Program-made: the position numbers and the translations under genes
Notes under the pieces: generated by a model
What the model saw: only the letters and a program-made list of their open reading frames with translations
Databases searched by the model: none
What the model was told of the DNA's origin: nothing
Shown: positions 32,415 through 40,385 of the stretch, in pieces
Layout: every line of letters begins with the position of its first letter
How positions within the stretch are numbered: position 1 is the stretch's first letter
Assembly (NCBI GenBank): GCA_036495485.1
Contig: DASXMU010000110.1
Span: 1 to 49,041, forward strand
Reading direction: 5' to 3'
Source: PALSA-505 sp036495485
GTDB taxonomy: Bacteria > Actinomycetota > Actinomycetes > Streptosporangiales > Streptosporangiaceae
DNA length: 49,041 nt

Positions 32415-32660
32415 ATGAGTGGGACGTATAGCGTGACCATGGGCGACCGGGGCCGGCTGGTCATTCCGGCCGAACTGCGGGAGCGGGCAGGTCTTGCCGA
32501 GGGAACACCGCTCATACTGCTGGAGACCCCGGCGGGAGTGGTGCTCCTGACTCGCCCACAGCTTCAGGAACTTGTGCGGGCAGACCTCGCTGGCCTCGAT
32601 CTGGTGGGCGAGTTGCTTGCCGGGCGCCGTGCAGAGGCTGCTGCCGAAGATGTTGCATGA
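32415..32660 (+). CDS. SpoVT/AbrB-type antitoxin (VapB-like)
   Basis: An 81-residue protein. The N-terminal swapped-hairpin AbrB domain is SVTMGDRGRLVIPAELRERAGLAEGTPLIL (key words GRLVIPAELRE, GLAEGT), which binds DNA as a dimer; the C-terminal ~35 residues (LVRADLAGLDLVGELLAGRRAEAA) are helical and probably wrap the toxin. The stop overlaps the next start (ATGA), the classic antitoxin-toxin order. No ribosome site is seen, so a leaderless message is likely. Confidence 0.88.
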   Translation: MSGTYSVTMGDRGRLVIPAELRERAGLAEGTPLILLETPAGVVLLTRPQLQELVRADLAGLDLVGELLAGRRAEAAAEDVA

Positions 32661-33022
32661 ATGTCTTTGACGCGTCCGCGTTGCTCACCTTCCTGCAGGA
32701 CGAGCAGGGAGCAGATCTGGTTGGGAAAGCGCTGAGTGACGGTGGCGCCTGTGGTGCGGCCAACTGGTCGGAGGTTGCGCAAAAAATCCGGGCGCACGGC
32801 CGCAACTGGGATTTCTCCCGCGCGCTCCTGAGCAGCTACGGACTGAGCGTCGAACCCGTGACGGCCGCCGATGCTGAATGGGCAGCCCGGAGATGGACCC
32901 CGGGTGAAGGACTGTCTCTCGCCGACCGGCTGTGTATGGCGCTAGGCGACCGGCTGGACGCCAGCATCTGGACAGCCGATCAGGCCTGGGGAACCACCGG
33001 GCGGATACGTCAGGTCCGCTGA
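32657..33022 (+). CDS. vapC: PIN-domain toxin (VapC-like ribonuclease)
   Basis: A 121-residue PIN-domain protein. Acidic metal-binding residues of the active site are Asp5 (NVFDASALL), Glu in ANWSEVAQKI, and Asp in LSLADRLCMALG with a second Asp in IWTADQAW. VapC toxins cut specific tRNAs or rRNA in a Mg2+-dependent way and are held inactive by the cognate antitoxin. It overlaps the AbrB-type gene, forming a complete type II toxin-antitoxin pair. It is slightly shorter than the typical 130 residues but keeps all catalytic acids. Confidence 0.9.
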   Translation: MNVFDASALLTFLQDEQGADLVGKALSDGGACGAANWSEVAQKIRAHGRNWDFSRALLSSYGLSVEPVTAADAEWAARRWTPGEGLSLADRLCMALGDRLDASIWTADQAWGTTGRIRQVR

Positions 33023-33083
33023 TCCGCTCCGGTCAGGAGGGTGTCGGGAGCACCTGGGCGGCCACCTCAAGCAGTCGGCCACG

Positions 33084-33115
33084 CCCCGGCCCGGCTCCGC
33101 GGAGCCGGGCCGGGG
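33084..33115. terminator. Perfect 32-base palindrome, likely bidirectional terminator
   Basis: CCCCGGCCCGGCTCCG and its exact complement abut at 33084-33115, allowing a very stable G/C stem. A second, weaker GGATCCCC...GGGGATCC pairing follows at 33113-33150. It lies between the converging vapC and desaturase genes. No T-run follows, so it would act as an L-shaped or G/C-only terminator of the kind proposed for actinomycetes. Confidence 0.6.
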
Positions 33116-33162
33116 ATCCGGATCCCCGTGCCCCCGTTCCGGGGATCCGAAGCGCAGATTGG

Positions 33163-34251
33163 TTATGGGACGTGAGTTGCGGGCAGGGGCGACGGCCGGG
33201 TCATCCTGCCGGTGGCGTCAAGGTGGCGCAGCGCCTGGACGTAGGAACCCAGGAGGCTGCTGTGGCAGTACGGCACGCCGTGCTGCTGGCAGAACGCCGC
33301 CACCAGGGTCTGCGCCTTGCGCAGGTTCGGGCGCGGCATGGAGGGGAACAGGTGGTGCTCGATCTGGTAGTTCAGGCCGCCGAGCGCGAAGTCGGTCAGC
33401 AGCCCGCCGTGCACGTTCCTTGAGGTCAGCACCTGGCGGCGCAGGAAGTCGGTTTGGTCGTCCGCCGGCAGCATGGCCATTCCCTTGTGGTTGGGCGCGA
33501 AGGAGCAGCCCAGGTACAGCCCGAACAGGCCCTGCTGAACCAGGATGAACACCACGGCCTTGACCGGGGAGAGCACCACGAAGAGCACGGTGAGGTAGCC
33601 GATCACGTGCACGGCGAGCAGCGCCGCCTCCCAGACCCGGTGCTTGCAGGGCCGGCCGATCAGGGCACGGATACTCGCCACGTGCAGATGGAACCCTTCC
33701 ATCAGCAGCAGTGGAAAGAACAGGTATGCCTGGTACCGGTACACCAGCCGCTTCACACCCCGGCTGACCCGCGCCTGGCCGGCGGTGAAGACCAGGGCGC
33801 TTGCCTCGATATCGGGATCGGCGTTCTCGGTGTTCGGGTGAGCGTGATGACGGTTGTGCTTTCGCACCCACCAGCCATAGCTGAGCCCGATACCGAGGTT
33901 GCCGTGCAGGATGCCGGCGACATAGTTGGCCCGCCGGTTCCGGAAGATCTGCCGGTGCCCGGCATCGTGGCCAAGGAAGCCGATTTGCGTGAACACGGCG
34001 GCCAGGAAGGCTGCTACCACCAGCTGCCACCACGAGTCGCCGACCAGGACGAAGACGGCCCAGCCAGCCGCCAGCGCTGCGGTGGTCGCCGCGATCCTCC
34101 AGAGGTAATACCGGGGGTGCTGCTCCAGCAGCCCGGCTTGCCTGACCTGCCGGGAGAGCACGGCATACTCGCTGCCGCGATGGGCCTCCGACGACGTGGG
34201 CGGCCCCACGGGTGACAGGGCCAGGGTGGTCTTTTCTTCGGTAGATCCCAC
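33163..34251 (-). CDS. Membrane fatty-acid (acyl-lipid) desaturase
   Basis: GTG 34251 is chosen because AGGAG lies seven bases upstream (34259-34263); the frame stays open to 35157 but without family similarity. The 362-residue integral membrane di-iron enzyme shows all three histidine boxes: HDAGH (95-99), HNRHH (132-136) and QIEHH near residue 305, with about four transmembrane helices between. The family introduces a cis double bond into acyl chains, using O2 and electrons from ferredoxin or an oxidoreductase such as actinobacterial DesA3 partners. No electron-transfer gene is adjacent. The role is probably membrane fluidity adjustment; it is divergent from a stomatin-like gene. Confidence 0.92.
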   Translation of the reverse strand: MGSTEEKTTLALSPVGPPTSSEAHRGSEYAVLSRQVRQAGLLEQHPRYYLWRIAATTAALAAGWAVFVLVGDSWWQLVVAAFLAAVFTQIGFLGHDAGHRQIFRNRRANYVAGILHGNLGIGLSYGWWVRKHNRHHAHPNTENADPDIEASALVFTAGQARVSRGVKRLVYRYQAYLFFPLLLMEGFHLHVASIRALIGRPCKHRVWEAALLAVHVIGYLTVLFVVLSPVKAVVFILVQQGLFGLYLGCSFAPNHKGMAMLPADDQTDFLRRQVLTSRNVHGGLLTDFALGGLNYQIEHHLFPSMPRPNLRKAQTLVAAFCQQHGVPYCHSSLLGSYVQALRHLDATGRMTRPSPLPATHVP

Positions 34252-34560
34252 CGCAGGACTCCTAGGTGGCACATCGTGGGCGGATGATGATGTGCCGCCT
34301 GGGTCTGGGGCAGCGGCCGCTCGGCATGGCCGTGTCACCAGATGCGCTAATAGCCCGAGCGGATGGCCAAAGTCTACGCCATCCCAGGTCCGGCCCGCTG
34401 TGGTCGCGCGGCTGCGTGCGGGTGAACAATGAGCCTGAATTCCGGCCAGCGTGTAATACTGTAAAGGGCCAAGGGCATTTCGAACGCTGGCATTCAAGTC
34501 CGCGCCGTCCAGGGTTCTGGTGAACCCGGCGCGCCTCGCCCCGGGGATGGGACGGCCGGG
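34252..34560. promoter_or_regulatory. Divergent gap between desaturase and stomatin-like genes
   Basis: A 309-base region that must carry two promoters. TAATACT at 34454-34460, followed by GTAAAG, is the most -10-like word on the plus strand, with no clear -35. In the frame of the stomatin-like gene the codons upstream of ATG 34561 are open for a stretch but Gly/Pro-rich, not hydrophobic. No gene or repeat is recognised. Confidence 0.35.
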
Positions 34561-35394
34561 ATGCTCGGCTTCAAGGTCATCAACCAGTATGAGGAAGGCA
34601 TTGTCTTCCGTTTCGGCCGGGCGCTGCCAGGTACTCGCAGGCCAGGCCTGACATGGGTCAATCCGGTATCTGACCGGCTCCGCAAGGTCAACATGCAGAT
34701 TGTCGCGGCTAGCGTGCCCACCCAGGAGGCCATCACCCGCGACAACGTCACCCTGCGAGTCGACGCGGTCGTCTACTACCGGGTCGTTGACCCATTCAAG
34801 GCCCTCATTAACGTGCAGAACTACACCTATGCCGTGTCCCAGGTCGCCCAGACCTCGATGCGGTCGGTCATCGGCCAGAGCGACATGGATCAGCTCCTGT
34901 CCGAGCGCGAAAAGATCAACCTCCAGCTCAAGGAGGTTATCGACGCCCCCACCGAGCAGCCCTGGGGTGTCCGGGTGGAGCGGGTCGAGGTCAAGGATGT
35001 CTCCCTGCCCGAGTCGATGAAACGCTCGATGTCGCGCCAGGCCGAGGCCGAGCGGGAGCGGCGTGCGCGGATCATCTCCGCCGACGGAGAGTACCAGGCA
35101 TCCAGGAGACTGGCCCAGGCTGCCGCCGTCATGTCGGCCGATCCGGCCGCCTTGCAACTGCGGCTGCTGCAGACCGTCGTGGAGGTCGCCGCCGAGAAGA
35201 ACAGCACTCTCGTCATGCCCGTGCCGGTGGAGTTGCTGCGTTTCTTCGACCGCGCGGCCAGCGGTCCGTCAGGGCCGCCGCCCGCCGCGGCACGGGACAA
35301 CGCTGCCCAGGCACCTGCCGCCGTGGCGCCCGCGCTCACCGCCGCAGCTCACCTGCCAGGCGGTGCCACCAAGAAAACACAGGTGACCGCCTGA
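34561..35394 (+). CDS. SPFH/Band 7 (stomatin/slipin-like) protein lacking a membrane anchor
   Basis: A 277-residue SPFH-domain protein: YEEGIVFRFGRALPGTRRPGLTWVNP at the start, AITRDNVTLRVDAVVYYRVVDP, then VRVERVEVKDVSLPESMKRSMSRQAEAERERRARIISADGE (key words VSLPESMKRSM, AEAERERRARII), which is the coiled coil. Slipins normally begin with a hydrophobic hairpin that inserts in the membrane; here the first residues (MLGFKVINQ) go straight into the SPFH strand and the codons upstream are not hydrophobic. It may associate through partners or lipidation, or be soluble. The C-terminal 50 residues are Ala/Pro-rich. SPFH proteins scaffold membrane microdomains; adjacency to a desaturase suggests a lipid-related role. 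Confidence 0.87.
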   Translation: MLGFKVINQYEEGIVFRFGRALPGTRRPGLTWVNPVSDRLRKVNMQIVAASVPTQEAITRDNVTLRVDAVVYYRVVDPFKALINVQNYTYAVSQVAQTSMRSVIGQSDMDQLLSEREKINLQLKEVIDAPTEQPWGVRVERVEVKDVSLPESMKRSMSRQAEAERERRARIISADGEYQASRRLAQAAAVMSADPAALQLRLLQTVVEVAAEKNSTLVMPVPVELLRFFDRAASGPSGPPPAAARDNAAQAPAAVAPALTAAAHLPGGATKKTQVTA

Positions 35395-35543
35395 GTGGCA
35401 ACCCCGGGCTCGCGCCCGCGTGGAGGAAAGTGGGCGCATGTTCAGGGCAGGCCTGAAGCCGCGCGGCGGCGACGGGCAGCTACCCGCGTCTTCGCGCCGG
35501 CGGCCTGGCAGCGTGCGACGCTCACCTTGGCTGGGCAGCCCTG

Positions 35544-36296
35544 ATGGCAGGTAGCCGGGACGTCAGGATATGGGGGCTGGTCGCCGAGCAGGCCGCCAGC
35601 CGTGATCGCCCGGTGTCGGCCGCGGACGCATGCCTGGCCGCCGTGGCCGCCGCACAGGTCACGGGCGCCTGGCTGAGCGCTGGGAACGGCACGGGGGCGG
35701 GACACCTCATGCGGGTGACCGATGCGGTCAGCGAGCAGCTCGCCGAGCTCGAGCTGACCCTCGGGGAAGGACCATCGCTGGATGCGTCCGCCCGCGGTGA
35801 CCCGGTGCTCGCTTCGAACCTGAGCGCCGGGGATACCGCTGGCCGCTGGCCGGTTTTCGCCCCGGCGGCACGCCGGGCCGGGGCGGCGGCGATCTTCGCC
35901 TTTCCACTGCGGATCGGGGCCATCAGGGCCGGGATGCTGAGCCTGTACCGGGACCGGCCCGGCCCGCTGGGCACATCCCAGCTAGGTGATGCCCTGCTCT
36001 TCGCCGATACCGCGACCCTGCTCCTGCTCGATCCCCCCGGCGAACAGAACGGCAGGCCCGCGGGGACCAGCGCCGACGGCCAGCCCGCAGACCTGGCCCT
36101 GCACCGGGCCGAGATCGACCAGGCCACCGGGATGCTCACCGAGCAGCTTGGCACGAGTATCGCGGACGCGTTCGTGCAGTTGCGCGCCTATGCTTACGTC
36201 AACGACCTGCGGTTGACCGACGTTGCCCGCGACATCGTCGCCCGCCGCCTGCGGCTGGGCCCCGGCTCCAGTCCGTCCAGGGATGGTGAGAGGTGA
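35544..36296 (+). CDS. GAF-ANTAR domain protein
   Basis: A 250-residue protein. An N-terminal GAF-like sensor domain (roughly residues 10-165; LTLGEGPSLDASARGDPVLASNL, AIFAFPLRIGAIRAGMLSLYRD as key segments) is followed by an ANTAR RNA-binding domain (~183-235: LHRAEIDQATGMLTEQLGTSIADAFVQLRAYAY). ANTAR dimers bind tandem hairpins in nascent RNA and prevent termination. It lies upstream of a second GAF-ANTAR gene. No ribosome site is clear before ATG 35544; a 38-codon open frame at 35438-35554 with GGAGG upstream overlaps the start and might be a leader. The signal bound by the GAF domain is unknown. Confidence 0.87.
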   Translation: MAGSRDVRIWGLVAEQAASRDRPVSAADACLAAVAAAQVTGAWLSAGNGTGAGHLMRVTDAVSEQLAELELTLGEGPSLDASARGDPVLASNLSAGDTAGRWPVFAPAARRAGAAAIFAFPLRIGAIRAGMLSLYRDRPGPLGTSQLGDALLFADTATLLLLDPPGEQNGRPAGTSADGQPADLALHRAEIDQATGMLTEQLGTSIADAFVQLRAYAYVNDLRLTDVARDIVARRLRLGPGSSPSRDGER

Positions 36297-36427
36297 GGCA
36301 TCAGCCCTGCGCTGGCACGTCATCTTCCGCCAGGTTCCAGGACGATGACCTGCCCCGTATGCCGAGAGGGTGAGCTGGGACGGACGGACAACTGCTGGCG
36401 GAGACGTTCGTCGAACTGACCGACACC

Positions 36428-37126
36428 ATGGTCGCCGACTTTGACATGATCGACTTCCTGCACATGCTGACCGACCGCAGCGCACGGCTGCTCGACGTCT
36501 CGGCCGTCGGCCTGTTGCTGGCTGACCCGCGCGGCGAGTTGCGCGTGGTAGCCGCCTCCAGCGAAGCCGCCCGTGTGCTGGAGCTGTTCCAGCTGCAAAA
36601 CGACCAGGGCCCCTGCCTGGACAGCTTCCGGGGCGGGCAGCCTGTGACCGCTACCGACCCGGCCGGCATGATCCAGCGCTGGCCCCGCTTCGCCGCCGCC
36701 GCGCAGCAGGCGGGGTTTGCCGCGGTGCAGGCCCTTCCCATGCGGCTGCGCAACCAGGTCATCGGCGCGCTGAACCTCTTCCGCTCCGACCCGGGTGCCT
36801 TCGACTCCACCGACATCCGCGTCGGCCAGGCGCTGGCCGACGTCGCCACCATCAGCCTGCTGCACGAACGCAGCATGCGCCGCAGCGATACGCTCAACGA
36901 GCAACTGCAGACCGCGCTCAACAGCCGGGTCGTGATCGAGCAGGCCAAAGGGAAGCTCGCCGAACGCCTCGGGATAGACATGGAGCAAGCGTTCGGCGTC
37001 CTGCGGACCTACGCCCGGGCCCACAACCGCCGGCTGTCTGACCTGGCACAGGGATTCGCCGATGGGTCAGAACCCCTGACCGAGCTGATCGCGGCCAGGC
37101 CACAGCGGCAGACCGGCGAGACATGA
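36428..37126 (+). CDS. GAF-ANTAR domain protein
   Basis: A 232-residue protein from ATG 36428. The GAF domain covers roughly residues 10-155 (LLDVSAVGLLLADPRGELRVVAASSE, GPCLDSFRGGQPVTATDPAG, QVIGALNLFRSDPG as key segments) and the ANTAR domain ~165-215 (LNSRVVIEQAKGKLAERLGIDMEQAFGVLRTYARAHN). Family-like sequence continues upstream in frame (LLAETFVELTDT), but the only start-like codons there are CTG (36392 or 36395) before TGA at 36371, so either a CTG start is used or the extension is vestigial. Like its neighbour it should act as an RNA-binding antiterminator controlled by a small molecule or redox cue; targets are unknown. Confidence 0.88.
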   Translation: MVADFDMIDFLHMLTDRSARLLDVSAVGLLLADPRGELRVVAASSEAARVLELFQLQNDQGPCLDSFRGGQPVTATDPAGMIQRWPRFAAAAQQAGFAAVQALPMRLRNQVIGALNLFRSDPGAFDSTDIRVGQALADVATISLLHERSMRRSDTLNEQLQTALNSRVVIEQAKGKLAERLGIDMEQAFGVLRTYARAHNRRLSDLAQGFADGSEPLTELIAARPQRQTGET

Positions 37127-37161
37127 GCCCGGCCGGAGTGAGGAGGCCGCACTGAGCAGCC

Positions 37162-37398
37162 TTAAGCCGCGACGGTAACCGCCAGCAGTTGCGGCGTCCC
37201 CACCTCGGCCGGAACGGCTTCGCTGTCAGCCTGCAAGCCAGCGATGTGGACTTCTATGGCCTCGACAGCTCTCTCCCGGCACTCTTCGATAGTGCCGCCA
37301 CGCGTAAAGCACCCAGGAAGCGCCGGGACAGCGACAAAGTAGCCGCCGCCTTCCTCCGGCTCCACCACAATCGTGTAAGTACGCATCAGATTCATCAT
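37162..37398 (-). CDS. hicB: HicB-type antitoxin
   Basis: A 78-residue protein with the partial RNase H fold of HicB: YTIVVEPEEGGGYFVAVPALPGCFTRGGTIEECRERAVEAIEVHI, recognised by its key words GGYFVAVPALPGCFT and EAIEVHI. It lacks the C-terminal DNA-binding extension of longer HicB proteins. GAGGAG lies just before ATG 37398. It starts one base after the hicA stop, so the order is toxin then antitoxin, as usual for hicAB. Confidence 0.9.
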   Translation of the reverse strand: MMNLMRTYTIVVEPEEGGGYFVAVPALPGCFTRGGTIEECRERAVEAIEVHIAGLQADSEAVPAEVGTPQLLAVTVAA

Positions 37399-37399
37399 G

Positions 37400-37627
37400 T
37401 CACAAGACTCCTCGGAGTTCCTCGATGGTGACGCCGGCCTGATTCAGGATTGACCGAAGTAAGCCAGGCCCAATGGTTTCGCCGGCGTGCAGGGGTACGG
37501 TTACGCGACCGCCTCGGCTTGGGTGCTTGAGCTGCGCGTGCGATCCTTTCTGGATCACGACCTCCCAGCCCAGTTTGCCGAGCGCCTTGATGGCTTCCCG
37601 GCCGGTGATTCTTGGGAGTGATGGCAT
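37400..37627 (-). CDS. hicA: HicA-type mRNA interferase toxin
   Basis: ATG 37627 (MPSLPRITG) gives 75 residues; a GTG six codons upstream (37645) is possible. The double-stranded-RNA-binding-like fold is typical: RITGREAIKALGKLGWEVVIQKGSHAQLKHP with the catalytic His in GSHAQLKH, and VTVPLHAGETIGPGLLRSILNQAGVT (key words VPLHAGETI, LLRSIL). HicA cleaves mRNAs and is neutralised by HicB. It is somewhat longer than the 58-60 residues of E. coli HicA but matches the actinobacterial form. Confidence 0.9.
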   Translation of the reverse strand: MPSLPRITGREAIKALGKLGWEVVIQKGSHAQLKHPSRGGRVTVPLHAGETIGPGLLRSILNQAGVTIEELRGVL

Positions 37628-37806
37628 GGCGCTCACCGTAGGCACTCCCTCTGACAGCGATCCTGTCAGCGTCGGCAGGGTGGCAGACGTCGCCAGTAAA
37701 CCATTGCCTGTACTTCGGCGTCGTAGCAGTGGGCCTCGCCATGTGCTGCCGCTGGTCGCGGTGATGGCTCGTGGCCTGGCGTCGGAGCGAGAGCGGAGGT
37801 CATCGG

Positions 37807-40341
37807 ATGCGCGTGAACCAGGGTGGCAGGACCGGACGGCTCATGTGGATGGTGCCAGCGGCGGTGCTGGCCGCTTTAACGTCGGCCGGCGGGGCTGCGG
37901 CTGCACCATCGGCCGGCGTCAGCGCGCGGCCGGCCGTGGCGGACGGGACGATCTCGACGATCGCCGGCGGGGTCGGCGGCCCGGCCAAGGCGGCGGGAGT
38001 GTCCCTGAGCAGCGGGACGGGCAACGACGGGTTTTTCGGGCCGTGCGGCGCGACCGTGGCTGGCCAGAATGTGTACGTGGCCGATCAGGACACGGTGCGG
38101 ACGGTGAACAGCCTGACCGGCAGGCTGACGACACCGGTCGGCGACGCCGTGGGATCGAGTCCCGGCGACGGGGCCCCGGATCACCCGGCGTTCCGCGCGG
38201 GGACCGCCGATGGCCTCCCGGCGGCCGATGTCGCGGTGTCGCGTACGTGCGTGGTGGCCGTGGGGCCGCACGGCACGATGGCGGTGGATGAGGGGGGCTA
38301 CGTTTACGTGGTGCCCGGCACCCCGGGGAGCTTTTTCGGTCAGCAGATGACCGCTGGTGATATCTATCTGGTGATGGGCGGTGGGGGCGGTTATGGGTTC
38401 CCCGGCACCATCGGGACCAATTTCCCGGCCAGGGCCGACGGGCTAGCCTTCGATTCGCACGGCAACCTGCTGATCGGTGAGCGCGGCGTCCCCGACACCA
38501 AGAGCGGGGCTAAGGCGGCGCGGGTGCTGGCCGTGCCGGTCTCCCCGGGGACCTTCTACAACCAGAAGATGACGGCGGGACATGTTTACGCGCTGGCCGG
38601 TTATGAGCACGGAATCAGCTACTCCGGCGATGACGGGCCCGCACTCAAGGCGGGTCTGGGGGTTGCCATAGCGAACGTGCGTGTGGACGCGGCAGGCAAC
38701 ATCCTGGTGAGCGATGAGGACACCGGCCGGGTCCGGGTGATCGCCAAGAGCACCGGCACGTTCTACGGGCAGCCGATGACCGCCAGGGACATCTACACTC
38801 TCGCCGGTGGCGGGACGAGCCTGGCCGACGGCGTCCCGGCCACCAGCGCCGAACTCGATCCGTTCGACGCGTCGGCGGACGCGGCAGGGAACCTGGTGAT
38901 CGCCGACGCGTCTCACAGCGAGATCCGGGTGGTGGCGGAGAGCACCGGCACGTTCTACGGCCAGCCGATGACCACTGGCGACATCTACACGGTGGCCGGC
39001 GATGGCGCCAGCGGAGTTGCGGGCGACGGCGGCCCGGCGACCCAGGCCAGGCTCTACGACCCGATGAGCGTGGCCGTGGACGCGGCCGGCAACCTGGCCA
39101 TCCCCTCATTCTCCAATGGCAGGCTGCGGGTGGTGGCGGTTCATACCGGCACGTTCTACGGGCAGAAGATGACCGCCGGGGACATCTACAAGGTGGCGGG
39201 CAACGGGCCGTACTTCCTGACCTATCCGTATTCCGGTGACGGCAGGGCCGCCACGACCGCCCAGCTCGATGGGCCGGACGCGGTGGTGGCAGACAAGGCG
39301 GGCAACGTGCTGGTGGCCGACTACAACAACGAAAGGATCCGGGTGGTCGCCAAGAGCACCGGCACGCTCTACGGCGTGCCGGTAACCGCCGGCGACATCT
39401 ACACCGTGGCCGGCGGCGGGAAGAGCCAGGCCAGTGGTATCCCGGCCACCAAGGCCGAACTGCTCCAGCCAACCGGTATCGCGGTGGATAACGCGGGCAA
39501 CCTGCTGATCGGCGACCGGGGGCACTACCTGCTCCGGGCGGTGGCCGCGAGCAGCGGCACGTTCTACGGCCAGGCCATGACCGCCGGGAACATCTATACG
39601 GTGGCAGGTGGTGGAACAAGTCTCGCCAATGGCGTACCCGCCACCAAGGCCGAGGTCCGCCCCTTCGATGTGACCGTGGACAGCTCGGGCAACCTGGTGA
39701 TCGCCGACAGCGCCAGCAACAAGATCCGGGTGATAGCGGAGAGCGGCGGCACGTTCTACGGCCAGCCGATGGCCGCTGGCGACATCTACTCGGTGGCCGG
39801 CAACGGCGCCACCGGATTCTCCGGTGATGGCGGTCCAGCCACCCAGGCCAAGCTCAAGAATCCGGAGGGTGTCGCGGTGGACGGCGCGGGCAACATCGTC
39901 ATCTCCGACTCGCTGAACTTCCGGGTCCGGGTCGTGGCCGGCAGCACCGGCACGTTCTATGGCGTGCCGATGACCGCTGGCCACATCTACACGGTGGCCG
40001 GACACGGTGGCGGCAGCAGCTCCCAATACGGCATCCCGGCCACCAAGGCCACTCTCTTCTACCCGGCGGGCATAGTGGTGGATGGCGCCGGCAACCTGGT
40101 GTTCGACGACGTGGACACCGACCACGTGCTGGTGGTCGCGGAGAGCAGCGGCATGTTCTACGGCGTGCCGATGACCAAGGGAGACATCTACATCATGGCT
40201 GGCCCGGGCCAGAACGGCTTCCTGGGAGACGGCGGCCCGGCGGCCGGAGCCTCGATCAGCACCGCGCTCGGCGTGGGAATCGATGGTACGGGCATCCTGA
40301 TCGCCGACTCAGGTGATGACCGGGTGCGTCTGGTGAGCTGA
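37807..40341 (+). CDS. Secreted NHL-repeat beta-propeller protein
   Basis: GGAGG at 37795-37799 fixes ATG 37807. The 844-residue product has a signal peptide (MWMVPAAVLAALTSAGGAAAA, cleavage near APS). The remainder consists of NHL-type units pairing AGNLVIADSxxxRIRVVAxS with TGTFYGQPMTAGDIYTVAG. The FYGxxMTAGDIY motif occurs ten times, with small changes (FFGQQM, FYNQKM, LYGVPV). NHL repeats build beta-propellers that bind proteins, RNA or sugars, and extracellular versions are abundant in actinomycetes without known function. The DNA units are similar enough to recombine. It stands alone, followed by a catabolic operon. Confidence 0.87.
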   Translation: MRVNQGGRTGRLMWMVPAAVLAALTSAGGAAAAPSAGVSARPAVADGTISTIAGGVGGPAKAAGVSLSSGTGNDGFFGPCGATVAGQNVYVADQDTVRTVNSLTGRLTTPVGDAVGSSPGDGAPDHPAFRAGTADGLPAADVAVSRTCVVAVGPHGTMAVDEGGYVYVVPGTPGSFFGQQMTAGDIYLVMGGGGGYGFPGTIGTNFPARADGLAFDSHGNLLIGERGVPDTKSGAKAARVLAVPVSPGTFYNQKMTAGHVYALAGYEHGISYSGDDGPALKAGLGVAIANVRVDAAGNILVSDEDTGRVRVIAKSTGTFYGQPMTARDIYTLAGGGTSLADGVPATSAELDPFDASADAAGNLVIADASHSEIRVVAESTGTFYGQPMTTGDIYTVAGDGASGVAGDGGPATQARLYDPMSVAVDAAGNLAIPSFSNGRLRVVAVHTGTFYGQKMTAGDIYKVAGNGPYFLTYPYSGDGRAATTAQLDGPDAVVADKAGNVLVADYNNERIRVVAKSTGTLYGVPVTAGDIYTVAGGGKSQASGIPATKAELLQPTGIAVDNAGNLLIGDRGHYLLRAVAASSGTFYGQAMTAGNIYTVAGGGTSLANGVPATKAEVRPFDVTVDSSGNLVIADSASNKIRVIAESGGTFYGQPMAAGDIYSVAGNGATGFSGDGGPATQAKLKNPEGVAVDGAGNIVISDSLNFRVRVVAGSTGTFYGVPMTAGHIYTVAGHGGGSSSQYGIPATKATLFYPAGIVVDGAGNLVFDDVDTDHVLVVAESSGMFYGVPMTKGDIYIMAGPGQNGFLGDGGPAAGASISTALGVGIDGTGILIADSGDDRVRLVS

Positions 40342-40385
40342 CCGGCATCGCGGGTGCGGCCCGGGGATGCGGCAGACTAGGGAAC

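Noticed and set aside
35438..35554. 38-codon open frame before the first GAF-ANTAR gene as a real gene
   Set aside because: GGAGG is present but 12 bases or more from the ATG, the peptide is Arg/Gly-rich low complexity and it overlaps the next start; kept only as a possible leader.
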